Shown here: positions 7,517 to 16,088 of the stretch, in pieces
Layout of the letters: each line of letters starts with the position of its first letter
Numbering within the stretch: position 1 is the first letter of the stretch
Origin: Poriferisodalis sp965215815
GTDB lineage: Bacteria > Actinomycetota > Acidimicrobiia > Acidimicrobiales > Poriferisodalaceae
Assembly (NCBI RefSeq): GCF_965215815.1
Contig: NZ_CBDCEO010000012.1
Span: 806,001-870,000, forward strand
DNA length: 64,000 bases
Direction of reading: 5' to 3'
The notes under the pieces: model-generated
What the model saw: the letters and a program-made list of their open reading frames with translations, nothing else
Databases searched by the model: none
What the model was told of the DNA's origin: nothing
Translations under genes and position numbers: made by a program

Positions 7517-9061
7517 ATGACGCACACCGACGTTCGTAGCGAACTGGCGGCGGGAATGCCGACAGGTTCCATGCCGGCGGACGACGCAGCTATGGCCGTG
7601 CCATCTCCGATGGCCTCGCCAGTCGAGTCGGTTGGGCCGTCGTCACCCGCCGATGGGCCACCGTCACCTGCCGGTGGGCCGTCTTCGCCTTCGGCGGAGA
7701 GTGTGTTGTCGGTGCTGTGCGGAGCACGTGACGTTGTTACCCGAGCATCGCGGGTGCCGCTGGGCGGAACAGACTGTGAGACGCTCAGCGACGTCATCGC
7801 CGCTGCGTCACGACTGCGGTCAGCAACAGACGCACTGCTGCTCGCAACGACCGCCGCACTCGAAGCCGCCCGTGCGGGTTCGGGCCGTTCGGCGTTGCGT
7901 GACCGGGCGCGTGTGAGCAAGCGCGACGCCAAGCGCACCGTGGAGGTCAGCGAGCAGGTCGCTCAGATGCCGAACGTGGCTCGCGGCCTGGCTGTCGGCG
8001 AGCTGAACGTCGAGCACGCGGCTGTGCTCGCCGACGCTGCGCGGCGCACCAGCCCTGATGCGGTCAACACCGCAATGGAACTGCTCGAAGCCGCCGCGGT
8101 GGTCTCGCCTGAGACGCTGCGCGAGCAAGCCATGAAGTTCGCGGCCCGTCACGACCCCGCCGCCGCTGAGACCGAATTGGGCCGTCAGCGCAGTGAGCGT
8201 TGTGCTTCGTTGTTTGTCGATGAGTCCACTGGGATGGGTGTGCTGCACGCCGAGTTCGACCCGGTCAGCTTCGCGTTGGTGCGCCAGGCGTTCGAGAAAT
8301 ACAACGACGCGTTGTGGCGTCTCGACGGCGGACGCGACGGCACACCCGACCAGATCCGCGACAACCGCCAGCGTCTCGCGGACAGCCTGTTTGAAATGAT
8401 CACCGACCGCAACGCCCTAGCTACTATCGGTCACCCTGCCGCACACACCCCCAACCGCGGGGGTCGCCCGCACACCGACGACGGACACGGCGGGCGCATC
8501 AATGCGGGGCTCGGTGGGGACGCCGATGTCGCCTCGGAGGGCGCGGCGGGTCGCTCAGTCGAACGCTGGCGGCCCGCTCGAGCACCCAACCAGCTCGTGA
8601 TCATCGCCGAGATCGGCGTCATCGACGGCACCAAGCCCGACGGAACCTGCGAACTGCTCGGCACCGGACCAGTCCCGCCGTCAATCTTGGACAACCTCTC
8701 ACCCGACACGCGCATCGCAGGCGCTCTGTTCGACACCAACGGAGAGATCCTGTGGCTCGGACGCAGCCGTCGACACGCCAGCGTCGCCCAGCAGCTCGCC
8801 GTGGCTGTACGCGACCGTGGCTGCGTGCTGTGCCGCTCACCCATGCACCGCTGCGACTACCACCACATCGACGAATGGGCAGCCGACAACGGCAACACCG
8901 ACACCCCGAACCTCGCAGCCCTCTGCAACGACTGCCACGACAAGCTCCACAACAACAACCAGCGACTTGAGCGACGCCCTGGCCCCGGCAGATGGACCAC
9001 CACACACCGCTCTCACATCTCCGGCCAATCCAGCCACAAAATGGCGAAAGGTCCACCGTGA
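7517..9061 (+). CDS. DUF222 / HNH endonuclease domain protein (13E12-repeat family)
   Basis: 514 residues from ATG 7517. A low-complexity N-terminus holds a 7-residue repeat. A helical DUF222 region follows (about residues 60-310: ALRDRARVSKRDAKRTVEVS, LAVGELNVEHAAVLADAARR). The C-terminal HNH nuclease has CVLCRSPMHRCDYHHIDEW, then NLAALCNDCHDKLHNN, giving two CxxC zinc pairs and the His-Asn-His core. This family is expanded in actinobacteria and often sits at variable loci. The frame is open upstream from GTG 7415, but those residues look non-coding and an AT-rich promoter-like stretch (7485-7516) precedes ATG 7517. No transposase or flanking repeat marks it as mobile here. Confidence 0.8.
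   Translation: MTHTDVRSELAAGMPTGSMPADDAAMAVPSPMASPVESVGPSSPADGPPSPAGGPSSPSAESVLSVLCGARDVVTRASRVPLGGTDCETLSDVIAAASRLRSATDALLLATTAALEAARAGSGRSALRDRARVSKRDAKRTVEVSEQVAQMPNVARGLAVGELNVEHAAVLADAARRTSPDAVNTAMELLEAAAVVSPETLREQAMKFAARHDPAAAETELGRQRSERCASLFVDESTGMGVLHAEFDPVSFALVRQAFEKYNDALWRLDGGRDGTPDQIRDNRQRLADSLFEMITDRNALATIGHPAAHTPNRGGRPHTDDGHGGRINAGLGGDADVASEGAAGRSVERWRPARAPNQLVIIAEIGVIDGTKPDGTCELLGTGPVPPSILDNLSPDTRIAGALFDTNGEILWLGRSRRHASVAQQLAVAVRDRGCVLCRSPMHRCDYHHIDEWAADNGNTDTPNLAALCNDCHDKLHNNNQRLERRPGPGRWTTTHRSHISGQSSHKMAKGPP
7634..7696 (+). repeat. Imperfect 21-bp tandem repeat (x3) inside the DUF222/HNH gene
   Basis: Three imperfect 21-bp units starting GGGCC at 7634, 7655 and 7676 encode GPSSPAD, GPPSPAG and GPSSPSA. 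They form a flexible Pro/Ser linker before the DUF222 domain. Confidence 0.75.
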
Positions 9062-9301
9062 TCCCACCCCTCGCGGCCGGCGACGCCACCACTGGCGACA
9101 CCAGCAACCGGGACACCACCGCCAACAACGCCACCACCGCCAACTACGCCACCTCCGGTGATGCTCGCGACACGCCCACCAACACCACCGCTGGCGACAT
9201 CGTGAACGTTTGCGGTCTCAGCACTAACGTGGCCGTCGCGGCCTCGGGTTGATCCAACCCGAGAGCAGGGGCGCGTTCGCGGCGAGCACGGGGTTTACGA
9301 C

Positions 9302-10975
9302 ATGGCTTACGACCTGAAGATCACAGGCGGAACGATCATCGACGGGACGGGATCGCCCCGGTTTGTCGGTGATGTGGGCATTTCGGGCGGCAAGGTCGTG
9401 GCGCTCGGGACGGCGCCCGCTGAAGCTGCGCAGATGATCGACGCCACCGGGCGCATCGTCTGTCCCGGGTTCGTAGACATCCACACCCACTACGACGCGC
9501 AGATCATGTGGGACCGCCTGGTCAGCTGCTCGCCGTGGCACGGCGTGACCACCATCGTGATGGGCAACTGCGGGTTCTCGGTGGCACCTACCCGGCCAGA
9601 GCACCGCGACCTCATCATGCGCACGCTTGAGAACGTCGAGGGCATGAGCGTCGATGCGTTGCGTGCCGGCCTCGGCGACTGGGGCTTCGAGACCTTCCCG
9701 CAGTACCTCGATGCGCTCGAATCGAACGGCGCTGCAGTCAACATGACAGCGCTGATCGGGCACACCGCCGCCCGCATGTACGTCATGGGCGAAGAGGCCA
9801 CCGAGCGAGAGGGCACCCCCGAAGAGATCGCTGCTCAGCGCGACCTGGTAGCCGAGGCGCTGCGAGCCGGAGCGCTCGGCTTCGCAACCTCCAAGGCATC
9901 TACCCATGTCGGCTACGAGGGACGCCCGGTTCCCAGCCGTGCCGCGACCACCGAAGAGATCATCGAAATCGCCCAGGCGCTCGGCGATGTCGGCGGTGTG
10001 ATGCAGGCCACCGTGGGTCGGGGTCTGAGCCACGACGAATTCGCACGGATCGCCGAGACCACCGGGGCCCACGTGAGCTGGACGGCACTGCTGGGCTCGG
10101 CCCGAGGTCCGGGCAGCCACCGTGTTGAATTGGAGCGTGCGCGCGAGATCGCCGCGCGTGGCCTGCCGGTGTTCCCGCAGGTCGCCGTGCAGCCCATCCA
10201 GTTCGAGATGAGCTGGAAGGCACCCTTCATCTACGAAGCCCTGCGCTGCTTCGCGCCGGTCTCCAAGAGCGATCTCGAAGGGCGCAAGCGCTACTACGCC
10301 GACGCCGACTGGCGAGCCGAGTTCAAGGAGAAAGCCGGCAACGGCGGCAAGATCGGCGACCGCTGGGCTCGAACCGAAGTCAGCTACCTGCCCCACAACC
10401 CAGAGCTCGAAGGCCGCAACGTGCAGCAGATGGCCGACGATGCCGGCCAGGATCCGGTGGACTGGGTGCTCGACATGGCGCTCGAGGCCGACCTGGAAAT
10501 GCGCGTCATCCAGGACGTGCTCAACCACGACCCTGACGACATCGACGAGCTGCTGCACGACCCGACGACGGTGATCGGACTGTCCGACGCTGGGGCGCAC
10601 GCCAGCCAGCTGTGTGACGCCAAGTACTCCACAGAGTTCTTGCAGACCTTCGTGCGCGATCGGGGCAGCTTCGACCTCGAGACCGCAATCCACATGCTGA
10701 CCCAGCGCCCCGCCGAGGTGTTCGGCATCACCGATCGCGGCACGCTGGCGCAGGGCAAGCCTGCCGACGTCGTGGTGTTCGACGCCGACGAGGTCGGCCA
10801 TCTGGGCAAGCGGCGCGTATACGACCTTCCCGCCGGCGCCGACCGCCTCATTTCTGATGCGAAAGGCATCGACGCAGTGATCGTGAACGGCACCGTCATT
10901 CGCCGCGATGGCGCCGACGCCGTCGACCCGCACGGCCCGCTGCCGGGCAAGCTGCTGCGCAACGGCCGAGGCTGA
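9302..10975 (+). CDS. N-acyl-D-amino-acid deacylase (D-aminoacylase) family amidohydrolase
   Basis: 557 residues. A beta-sandwich N-terminus (DLKITGGTIIDGTGSP) leads into the TIM-barrel metal motif PGFVDIHTHYDAQ (HxH ligands). Next is TTIVMGNCGFSVAPTRP, whose Cys is the metal-bridging residue of D-aminoacylases, and GLSDAGAHASQ near the C-terminal active site. The C-terminus re-enters the sandwich (RGTLAQGKPADVVVFDADEV). The expected reaction is hydrolysis of an N-acyl-D-amino acid or related amide. About 240 bp of Thr/Ala-type low-complexity non-coding DNA lies upstream; I see no strong ribosome-binding site. The threonine aldolase gene follows after 124 bp, possibly in the same transcript. 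Confidence 0.85.
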   Translation: MAYDLKITGGTIIDGTGSPRFVGDVGISGGKVVALGTAPAEAAQMIDATGRIVCPGFVDIHTHYDAQIMWDRLVSCSPWHGVTTIVMGNCGFSVAPTRPEHRDLIMRTLENVEGMSVDALRAGLGDWGFETFPQYLDALESNGAAVNMTALIGHTAARMYVMGEEATEREGTPEEIAAQRDLVAEALRAGALGFATSKASTHVGYEGRPVPSRAATTEEIIEIAQALGDVGGVMQATVGRGLSHDEFARIAETTGAHVSWTALLGSARGPGSHRVELERAREIAARGLPVFPQVAVQPIQFEMSWKAPFIYEALRCFAPVSKSDLEGRKRYYADADWRAEFKEKAGNGGKIGDRWARTEVSYLPHNPELEGRNVQQMADDAGQDPVDWVLDMALEADLEMRVIQDVLNHDPDDIDELLHDPTTVIGLSDAGAHASQLCDAKYSTEFLQTFVRDRGSFDLETAIHMLTQRPAEVFGITDRGTLAQGKPADVVVFDADEVGHLGKRRVYDLPAGADRLISDAKGIDAVIVNGTVIRRDGADAVDPHGPLPGKLLRNGRG

Positions 10976-11099
10976 GCCGCTTGGCGGGCCTGCCGGGGCT
11001 GAGCTCCGGGCGCCGAATGGCTCAGCCCGAACAACCTCGTCCGAAGAGGCCAGCTCTGCGCACGTTGCACGGCGCAAGCCCCATGGCAGGCTTGCTGCC

Positions 11100-12104
11100 G
11101 TGATCGACCTGCGTTCCGACACCGTTTCTCGCCCGACCGCTGACATGCGCGCCGCCATGGCCGCAGCCGAGGTCGGGGACGACGTGTGGGGCGACGACCC
11201 CACCGTCAACGAACTGGAGCGATACACCGCCGAACTGCTGGACACCGCAGCGGCTCTGTACGTGCCGAGCGGCACCCAGTCGAACCTGTGCGGACTCATG
11301 GCGCACTGCGAGCGGGGAGACGAGTACATCGTCGGGCATCACGCCCACACCTACATGTACGAGGGGGGCGGTGCAGCCGTGCTGGGGAGCATCCAGCCCC
11401 AGCCGGTACCGACCGACGACACCGGCATGCTCGACCTCGACGCGGCCACCGAGGCAGTGAAGCCCGACGACAGTCACTTCGCCCGCACCCGCCTGCTCTG
11501 CCTGGAGAACACCATCAACGGCAAGGTGCTGACAACCGAGCAGCACCAAGCCGCCCGGGACTTCGCCGACCAACACGGCCTGGGGCTGCATCTCGACGGC
11601 GCCCGGCTGTGGAACGCAGCAGTGTGGCTGGGCCTGTCCCCCGCCGAGGTTGCGGCGCCGTTCGACTCCGTGTCGGTGTGCCTGTCAAAGGGCCTGGGCG
11701 CCCCGGTGGGCTCGGTGCTGTGCGGCACCGAAGAGCTCGTGGGCAAGGCGCGGCGTTGGCGAAAGCTACTCGGGGGCGGGATGCGTCAAGCCGGCATCAT
11801 CGCCGCGGGCGGGCTGTTCGCCCTGCAGCACCACATCGACCGGCTCGTCGACGACCACGCCAACGCGCAACGGCTCGCCGCCGGGCTAGACGCCATCGAC
11901 GGCATCACGGTCACGGACTGCGACACCAACATGGTCTTCTCGCAGCTCGAACGGCACGATCCCACGCTCAGCAAGCGTCTCGAAGGCCGTGGCGTGCTGG
12001 CCGATTGGCGATTCGGCCGCTCGCGGATGGTGCTGCACCTCGACGTCAGCGAAGCCGACGTTGACGCGACGCTAGAAGCCATCGCCGCCGAGCTAGCCGT
12101 CTAG
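11100..12104 (+). CDS. ltaE: Low-specificity L-threonine aldolase
   Basis: 334 residues from GTG 11100, giving the classic opening MIDLRSDTVSRPT. This PLP enzyme cleaves L-threonine or allo-threonine to glycine and acetaldehyde. Motifs are GDDVWGDDPTVNELE, the active-site segment LHLDGARLWNAA with the PLP-contacting Asp, and the Schiff-base Lys in SVCLSKGLGAPVGS. The frame is open upstream to 10908, but those residues overlap the amidohydrolase and look non-coding. The stop codon lies inside a terminator-like hairpin shared with the convergent BVMO gene. Confidence 0.92.
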   Translation: MIDLRSDTVSRPTADMRAAMAAAEVGDDVWGDDPTVNELERYTAELLDTAAALYVPSGTQSNLCGLMAHCERGDEYIVGHHAHTYMYEGGGAAVLGSIQPQPVPTDDTGMLDLDAATEAVKPDDSHFARTRLLCLENTINGKVLTTEQHQAARDFADQHGLGLHLDGARLWNAAVWLGLSPAEVAAPFDSVSVCLSKGLGAPVGSVLCGTEELVGKARRWRKLLGGGMRQAGIIAAGGLFALQHHIDRLVDDHANAQRLAAGLDAIDGITVTDCDTNMVFSQLERHDPTLSKRLEGRGVLADWRFGRSRMVLHLDVSEADVDATLEAIAAELAV

Positions 12105-12118
12105 AAAACCAAGACGGC
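12096..12118. terminator. Bidirectional terminator hairpin between ltaE and the BVMO gene
   Basis: GCCGTCT (12096-12102) and AGACGGC (12112-12118) form a perfect 7-bp stem with the A-rich loop AGAAAACCA. It sits over the ltaE stop and next to the stop of the convergent gene at 12120. Confidence 0.55.
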
Positions 12119-12119
12119 C

Positions 12120-14249
12120 TCAGTCGGCGACCAGCTCCCGGTCAACCACCCGCGGCTCGCAGAGGTAGTCGTCGAGGTTGGCTTCTTTGGTCATGTCGAA
12201 GTAGTCCACGTTGCGCCACGGCGAGTTCACGACGATCCGGCCTGACTCGTTCCGGTAGTAGCTGGTCATGCCCGGGTGCATCCAGACCATGTGTTCGTGC
12301 GCTTCGTCGACACGGTCCCGATAGTCGGTGTGCACCTCTGGACGCACCTCGACCGCGCCAAGGCCAGAAGCATACATCTTGCCGATCATGTCCATGATGT
12401 ATCGGACCTGCATCTCCACGACGAAGATGAGGCTTCCGCCGTGGCCAGGCTGCAGATTCGGCCCATACAGGGTGAAAAAGTTCGGAAAATCAGGCGTGAC
12501 CGTGCCGAGATAGGCGCTCGCGTCGTCATCCCCCCACGATTCGCGCAGCGTCCTGCCTGAACGGCCCACCGCCTCATAGGTGGTGATGAACCGCAGCACG
12601 TCGAACCCCGTCGCCAGCACCAGCACATCGGCCTCGCGTTCGGAGCCGTCAGCGGTACGGATCGTCTGGCCCGAGATCTCGGCAATCGGATCGTCGACCA
12701 GTTCGACGTTGGGGTTGCGCAGCATCCGGTACCAGCCGTTGTCCATCAGCATCCGCTTGCCGAACGGTGGGTAGGTCGGCAGCACTTTGTCCAACAGCTC
12801 ATCGGCCCGGTCGCCCAACTCGTCGACGACGTAACGCGTGAAGTACTTGCGGTGCGCATCGTTCTGCGCATTGAGCGAGCGCTCGGGATGATCCCAGTCG
12901 GGATCGCGCTGCAAAGCCGAGTGGATGCGGTCGTTGAACGTCCAGCCCAATCGCACCCGGTACCACGCCCGGTACAGCGGCACGGCTTCGAACAGCACCC
13001 GCATCGGATCGGGAACCGGCTTGCGGAACTGCTCGAACGGCGCTGCCCAGTGGTTGGAACGCTGGTAGATCGTCAACGACTCCACGTCGTCCTGGATCTC
13101 TGGACCGGTCTGCATGCAGCTCGCGCCGTTGCCCACGATGGCGACGCTCTTGCCACCCAGATCCACATCTGCGGGCCATCTCGCGGTGTGCCAGGTCTCG
13201 CCGCTCCAGGACTCGAGGCCGTCGATGTTGGGGCGGATCGGCGGGTTGAAGATGCCGGCGGCGCTGATGACGACGTTGGCTTCGATGACTTCGGTGGGTC
13301 CGTCGACGCCCCGAGCGTGCCCATTCGCACCGGGCGCCGTGGCCGCACCGTCGTCGCGCCGGCGCAGGCCTGTCTCGTCAGGCGTGGCGCTCAAACCCAG
13401 ACTGCCGGTCTCCCAGCGTCCCTCGTTGTCCGCGACATGGCGCACTTCGGCGCGCCAGACCTGGCGCTCGGCGTCATAGCTGACGCTCTCCACCGAGGTG
13501 TTGAAACGAATGCTGGGGCGCACATCGAAGTCGTCGGTGACCTTTTCGAGATAGCCGTGCAGCTCGTCGCGCAGGCAGAAGTACATCTTCCAGTCGTGCG
13601 GGGCGAACGAGTACGAGTACAGGTGGTTCGGCGTGTCCACGCCTGCCCCCGGGTAACGGTTCTCCCACCAGACCCCGCCGACCGTGCCGTTGCGCTCGAC
13701 CACCTCGAAGGGCACGCCGGCCTGCTGCAGGTTGATCGCCGCGCACAGCCCAGATGCGCCAGCTCCGATCACCAGCACCTTGAAGCCGGGCGGCACGCTG
13801 ATGGGGTCGTGGTCCAAGAACTTGGCGAGGCCGAGCTGGGCGGCAGTGAATGCGCCGTATTCGTCGGGGACGTGCTCTCCCATTGCCGTGCTCAGCATTC
13901 GCACGATCAGGTCGTCGTCGGGCTCGGGAATCGCCATAGGGCGGCCGTCGCGCCAGGCACTCACTGCCTCGAACGCCGCCTCGCGCACGTCCTGCTGGTG
14001 CTCGGGCGTCAATCCGCCGGTGTCGTTGTCGCCGAGGCCGGGCTGGCGCTTGGGGCAGTACGGGGCCTCGAGCCAATGCAGCTCGCCCGTCATCTGCACC
14101 AGCACCATCAGCAGTGTCGGGACGTTCGCAACGGCCACGGCTGCTGCGAGGGTCTCATCGTCTACATCGGGTCGGCCAGCGGCGGTTGGCGCGCCGTGGT
14201 CGAGCGCATGCGCCCCGTTCGTTGCGCTGTCCTGGGACCCCTGTGACAT
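12120..14249 (-). CDS. Flavin-containing monooxygenase, Baeyer-Villiger (HAPMO-like) type
   Basis: 709 residues from ATG 14249. A ~155-residue N-terminal extension, as in 4-hydroxyacetophenone monooxygenase, precedes the FAD-binding motif VLVIGAGASG (about 158-167). GGVWWENRYPGAGVDTPNH follows. The Baeyer-Villiger fingerprint appears as WSGETWHTARWP (the usual leading F is W), then the NADPH-binding motif VAIVGNGAS. A polar insertion (about LRRRDDGAATAPGANGHARG) lies between the two dinucleotide domains. The expected reaction is NADPH- and O2-dependent conversion of a ketone to an ester or lactone; the substrate is unknown. It is convergent with ltaE and shares its terminator. Confidence 0.85.
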   Translation of the reverse strand: MSQGSQDSATNGAHALDHGAPTAAGRPDVDDETLAAAVAVANVPTLLMVLVQMTGELHWLEAPYCPKRQPGLGDNDTGGLTPEHQQDVREAAFEAVSAWRDGRPMAIPEPDDDLIVRMLSTAMGEHVPDEYGAFTAAQLGLAKFLDHDPISVPPGFKVLVIGAGASGLCAAINLQQAGVPFEVVERNGTVGGVWWENRYPGAGVDTPNHLYSYSFAPHDWKMYFCLRDELHGYLEKVTDDFDVRPSIRFNTSVESVSYDAERQVWRAEVRHVADNEGRWETGSLGLSATPDETGLRRRDDGAATAPGANGHARGVDGPTEVIEANVVISAAGIFNPPIRPNIDGLESWSGETWHTARWPADVDLGGKSVAIVGNGASCMQTGPEIQDDVESLTIYQRSNHWAAPFEQFRKPVPDPMRVLFEAVPLYRAWYRVRLGWTFNDRIHSALQRDPDWDHPERSLNAQNDAHRKYFTRYVVDELGDRADELLDKVLPTYPPFGKRMLMDNGWYRMLRNPNVELVDDPIAEISGQTIRTADGSEREADVLVLATGFDVLRFITTYEAVGRSGRTLRESWGDDDASAYLGTVTPDFPNFFTLYGPNLQPGHGGSLIFVVEMQVRYIMDMIGKMYASGLGAVEVRPEVHTDYRDRVDEAHEHMVWMHPGMTSYYRNESGRIVVNSPWRNVDYFDMTKEANLDDYLCEPRVVDRELVAD

Positions 14250-14347
14250 CACTCCCCCTCCGCCGTGGAGCCAGCGTAGGGCGTGGCGTGTCGCGGAATC
14301 TGGTGAAGCGAGTTGCGCAGGTGTGCGTTCGAAGTTCTCGAAGGCGG

Positions 14348-14833
14348 TCAGTCCTGCCTGGTGAGTTCGCCTCGCAGGTGATGGACGAGTTCGGTGTAGC
14401 CCACTGCGGCCATCCATAGCTCGGAGATCAACTTGGTGCCGTTGACGGTCAGTTCACGCCGGACCGAGGTCACTTCCTTGGCAGTCGGTGTGAGGCCGAC
14501 CTGATCGCTGGACAGTTCGACGACGAGGCTGCTGTCACTGGTGCGCATGGTGCCGAGATGGACCTCGGTGACGCCTGACGGTTGGGCAATCGTGAACTCC
14601 AGCTGCCCGTCGGGCAGGGCTCGCAGGTAACCCGCCTCGGAGTGCAACGGCTCGCCCGTGACGCGGTTGCGGGTGCGTTGGATCATCGACACGAACGGCT
14701 TGCCGATGTGGCTGAACTCCAGCTCCTCCACATAGGTGAAGTCGTCGATCGTCGGGTAGTGGCCAACGCCGGTGCCCTGCCAAGTACCCAGCAGGGGGGC
14801 AAGCGGTTCGCATTGCATGTGCAGCTCAGCCAT
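14348..14833 (-). CDS. Nitrobindin-like heme-binding beta-barrel protein (DUF1794)
   Basis: 161 residues. The N-terminus contains LAPLLGTWQGTGVGHYPTI, the GxWxGxG...YP signature of nitrobindin/THAP4-type barrels, followed by alternating beta strands. The C-terminus has the His pair in ELVHHLRGEL, near where the proximal heme His lies in characterised nitrobindins. Family members bind ferric heme and react with nitric oxide or peroxynitrite. ATG 14833 begins MAELHMQCEPL. It lies 98 bp upstream of the BVMO gene on the same strand, so co-transcription is possible. The fatty-acid-binding-protein-like fold is an alternative reading. Confidence 0.75.
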   Translation of the reverse strand: MAELHMQCEPLAPLLGTWQGTGVGHYPTIDDFTYVEELEFSHIGKPFVSMIQRTRNRVTGEPLHSEAGYLRALPDGQLEFTIAQPSGVTEVHLGTMRTSDSSLVVELSSDQVGLTPTAKEVTSVRRELTVNGTKLISELWMAAVGYTELVHHLRGELTRQD

Positions 14834-14897
14834 CTCCGCAAGCTAGTGGGGATGGCCCCGACACTGAGGCGCAGTGCACGCTCTAAGGTCTGCCGCC

Positions 14898-15248
14898 ATG
14901 AGCAAAGCCATCGAGGTCGGATTCAGCGTCAGCGACACACACCGCGTGACCGACGAAATGTCCCCGCCGCATCTGCCCAACAAGGTGCTGTCCACGCCCG
15001 ACATGGTCCGCCTCATCGAAGGCACGTGCCTGTTCGGCGTACAACCGCTCCTCGAAGAGAACCAGACCACTGTCGGGATCCACATCTGCGTGAGCCACCA
15101 GGCCGCTGTGTCCTCAGGCGAGGACGTTGTGGTGTCGGGCGAGATCAGTGAGATCGACCGCCGCCGCCTCGTCTTCGACATCAGAGTCACCCACGGCGAC
15201 ACGCTCATCTCCGAAGGCACGCACCAACGGTTCATCGTCGGCGGGTAA
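14898..15248 (+). CDS. Hotdog-fold thioesterase, fluoroacetyl-CoA-thioesterase-like
   Basis: 116 residues. The sequence MSPPHLPNKVLSTPDMVRLI, then the catalytic-type stretch EGTCLFGVQPLLEENQTTVG and HQAAVSSGEDVVVSGEI, follows the single hotdog domain of FlK-like small acyl-CoA thioesterases (strand, long helix with Glu, five strands). ATG 14898 is chosen over 14874 because the extra residues lack family similarity. It is divergent from the nitrobindin-like gene with a 64-bp gap, and its stop is immediately followed by the 28-bp tandem repeat. The substrate is unknown. Confidence 0.7.
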   Translation: MSKAIEVGFSVSDTHRVTDEMSPPHLPNKVLSTPDMVRLIEGTCLFGVQPLLEENQTTVGIHICVSHQAAVSSGEDVVVSGEISEIDRRRLVFDIRVTHGDTLISEGTHQRFIVGG

Positions 15249-15249
15249 C

Positions 15250-15415
15250 TGCCGAGCAACAACACCGGGCGGACAACCGCCGAGCAACAACACCGGGCGG
15301 ACAACCGCCGAGCAACAACACCGGGCGGACAACCGCCGAGCAACAACACCGGGCGGACAACCGCCGAACATCAACGCCGGGCTGCTAGCCGCTGAGCGAC
15401 CACCGGTTTGGCTAC
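15250..15415. repeat. 28-bp tandem repeat array with a hairpin at each unit junction
   Basis: Four essentially identical 28-bp units (15250-15277, 15278-15305, 15306-15333, 15334-15361), differing only in the first base of unit 1, are followed by a degenerate fifth (15362-15389) and a remnant sixth (to ~15415). Each unit junction reads GGCGG-ACAA-CCGCC, a 5-bp GC hairpin, so the array carries four consecutive small hairpins. It fills the gap between the convergent thioesterase and redoxin genes, beginning right after the thioesterase stop. The unit length is not a multiple of three and there are no unique spacers, so it is neither coding nor CRISPR. Confidence 0.9.
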
Positions 15416-15428
15416 CGCCGCCGGGTTG

Positions 15429-15911
15429 CTATCGCTGTTGCTGGCGCTGGACGAAGCGAAGAATCCGCATGGTGTCGAGGGCCGTGATTCGCCCGATGGG
15501 GCCCGTCGAGTAACAGGCTTGCGCGACCTTGCCCCCCGGCGCCAGGATGAACCCAGTGGCATGCAGGATGCCTCGCTTGGGCTCGGTAAACGCGCCCGTC
15601 AGCCCCGACACTTCGTCGGGATCGGCGCTGTGCAGCATCCGCACGGGGCCCAGCTGCAGATTGTTCGCGAGTTGCTGAGTGGTGTCCTTGTCATCGACGG
15701 ACAACGCCACCACGCTCGCACCCAGCATCTTCAGCAGTGATGCGGCGCCGTTGAAGTCAACCAACTGTTGACGGCAGTACGGTCACCAGTGGCCCCGGTA
15801 CATGAGCACGACGCCCCAGCCGTCGCCGAAGACATCAGGGATCGAGACCTGCTGGTCTTCTAGATCGCTCAGCGTCAGTGCTGGGAAGAGATCTCCGCTA
15901 TCGAGTTTCAT
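15429..15911 (-). CDS. Selenocysteine-containing redoxin (AhpC/TSA-like), in-frame TGA = Sec43
   Basis: Reading through TGA at 15785-15783 gives a 160-residue thioredoxin-fold protein. It starts MKLDSGDLFPALTLSDLEDQ, runs through VVLMYRGHW, then U43-P-Y-C46, RQQLVDFNGAAS and ASVVALSVDDKDTTQQLANN. Homologous redoxins carry CPYC after RGHW, so TGA replaces the first active-site Cys, the classic selenoprotein pattern. Both sides of the TGA fit one continuous redoxin domain, and a SECIS-like hairpin follows at the right distance. Automatic gene calling would report only the 111-residue C-terminal part. ATG 15911 is divergent from the sterol-reductase-like pair. Sec insertion needs selA/B/C/D elsewhere in the genome; none is in this window. 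A sequencing error or simple nonsense mutation is the alternative. Confidence 0.82.
15756..15772 (-). promoter_or_regulatory. Bacterial SECIS-like hairpin downstream of the in-frame TGA
   Basis: On the coding strand, ten bases after TGA, GTCAAC pairs perfectly with GTTGAC around the loop AGTTG. The apical loop begins 16 bases after the TGA and has a G in its first two positions. Both features match the consensus for bacterial SECIS elements that recruit SelB. Confidence 0.75.
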
Positions 15912-16088
15912 CTTTCGTGCGCCTCCCTGTCCACGGGCCGACACGGACCGTAGTGCAACGTTCCCATCGCGGCTCGCCGAGCCCTCAGCGGCCGGTATCG
16001 CCCTGCCCTTCGGTCAGTCCATCCGCCGTACCATCGGTGCGGCAATACTGGCCGTCAGCGCCAACATGCGCGTGAAGGGGCATGAAAT

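Noticed and set aside
8992..9252. Small Thr/Ala-rich open frame after the DUF222/HNH gene
   Set aside because: Low-complexity sequence overlapping the HNH gene end, no ribosome-binding site and no recognisable domain; treated as non-coding together with the rest of 9062-9301.
15250..15415. CRISPR-like array
   Set aside because: The 28-bp units are tandem with no unique spacers, and no cas genes are nearby.
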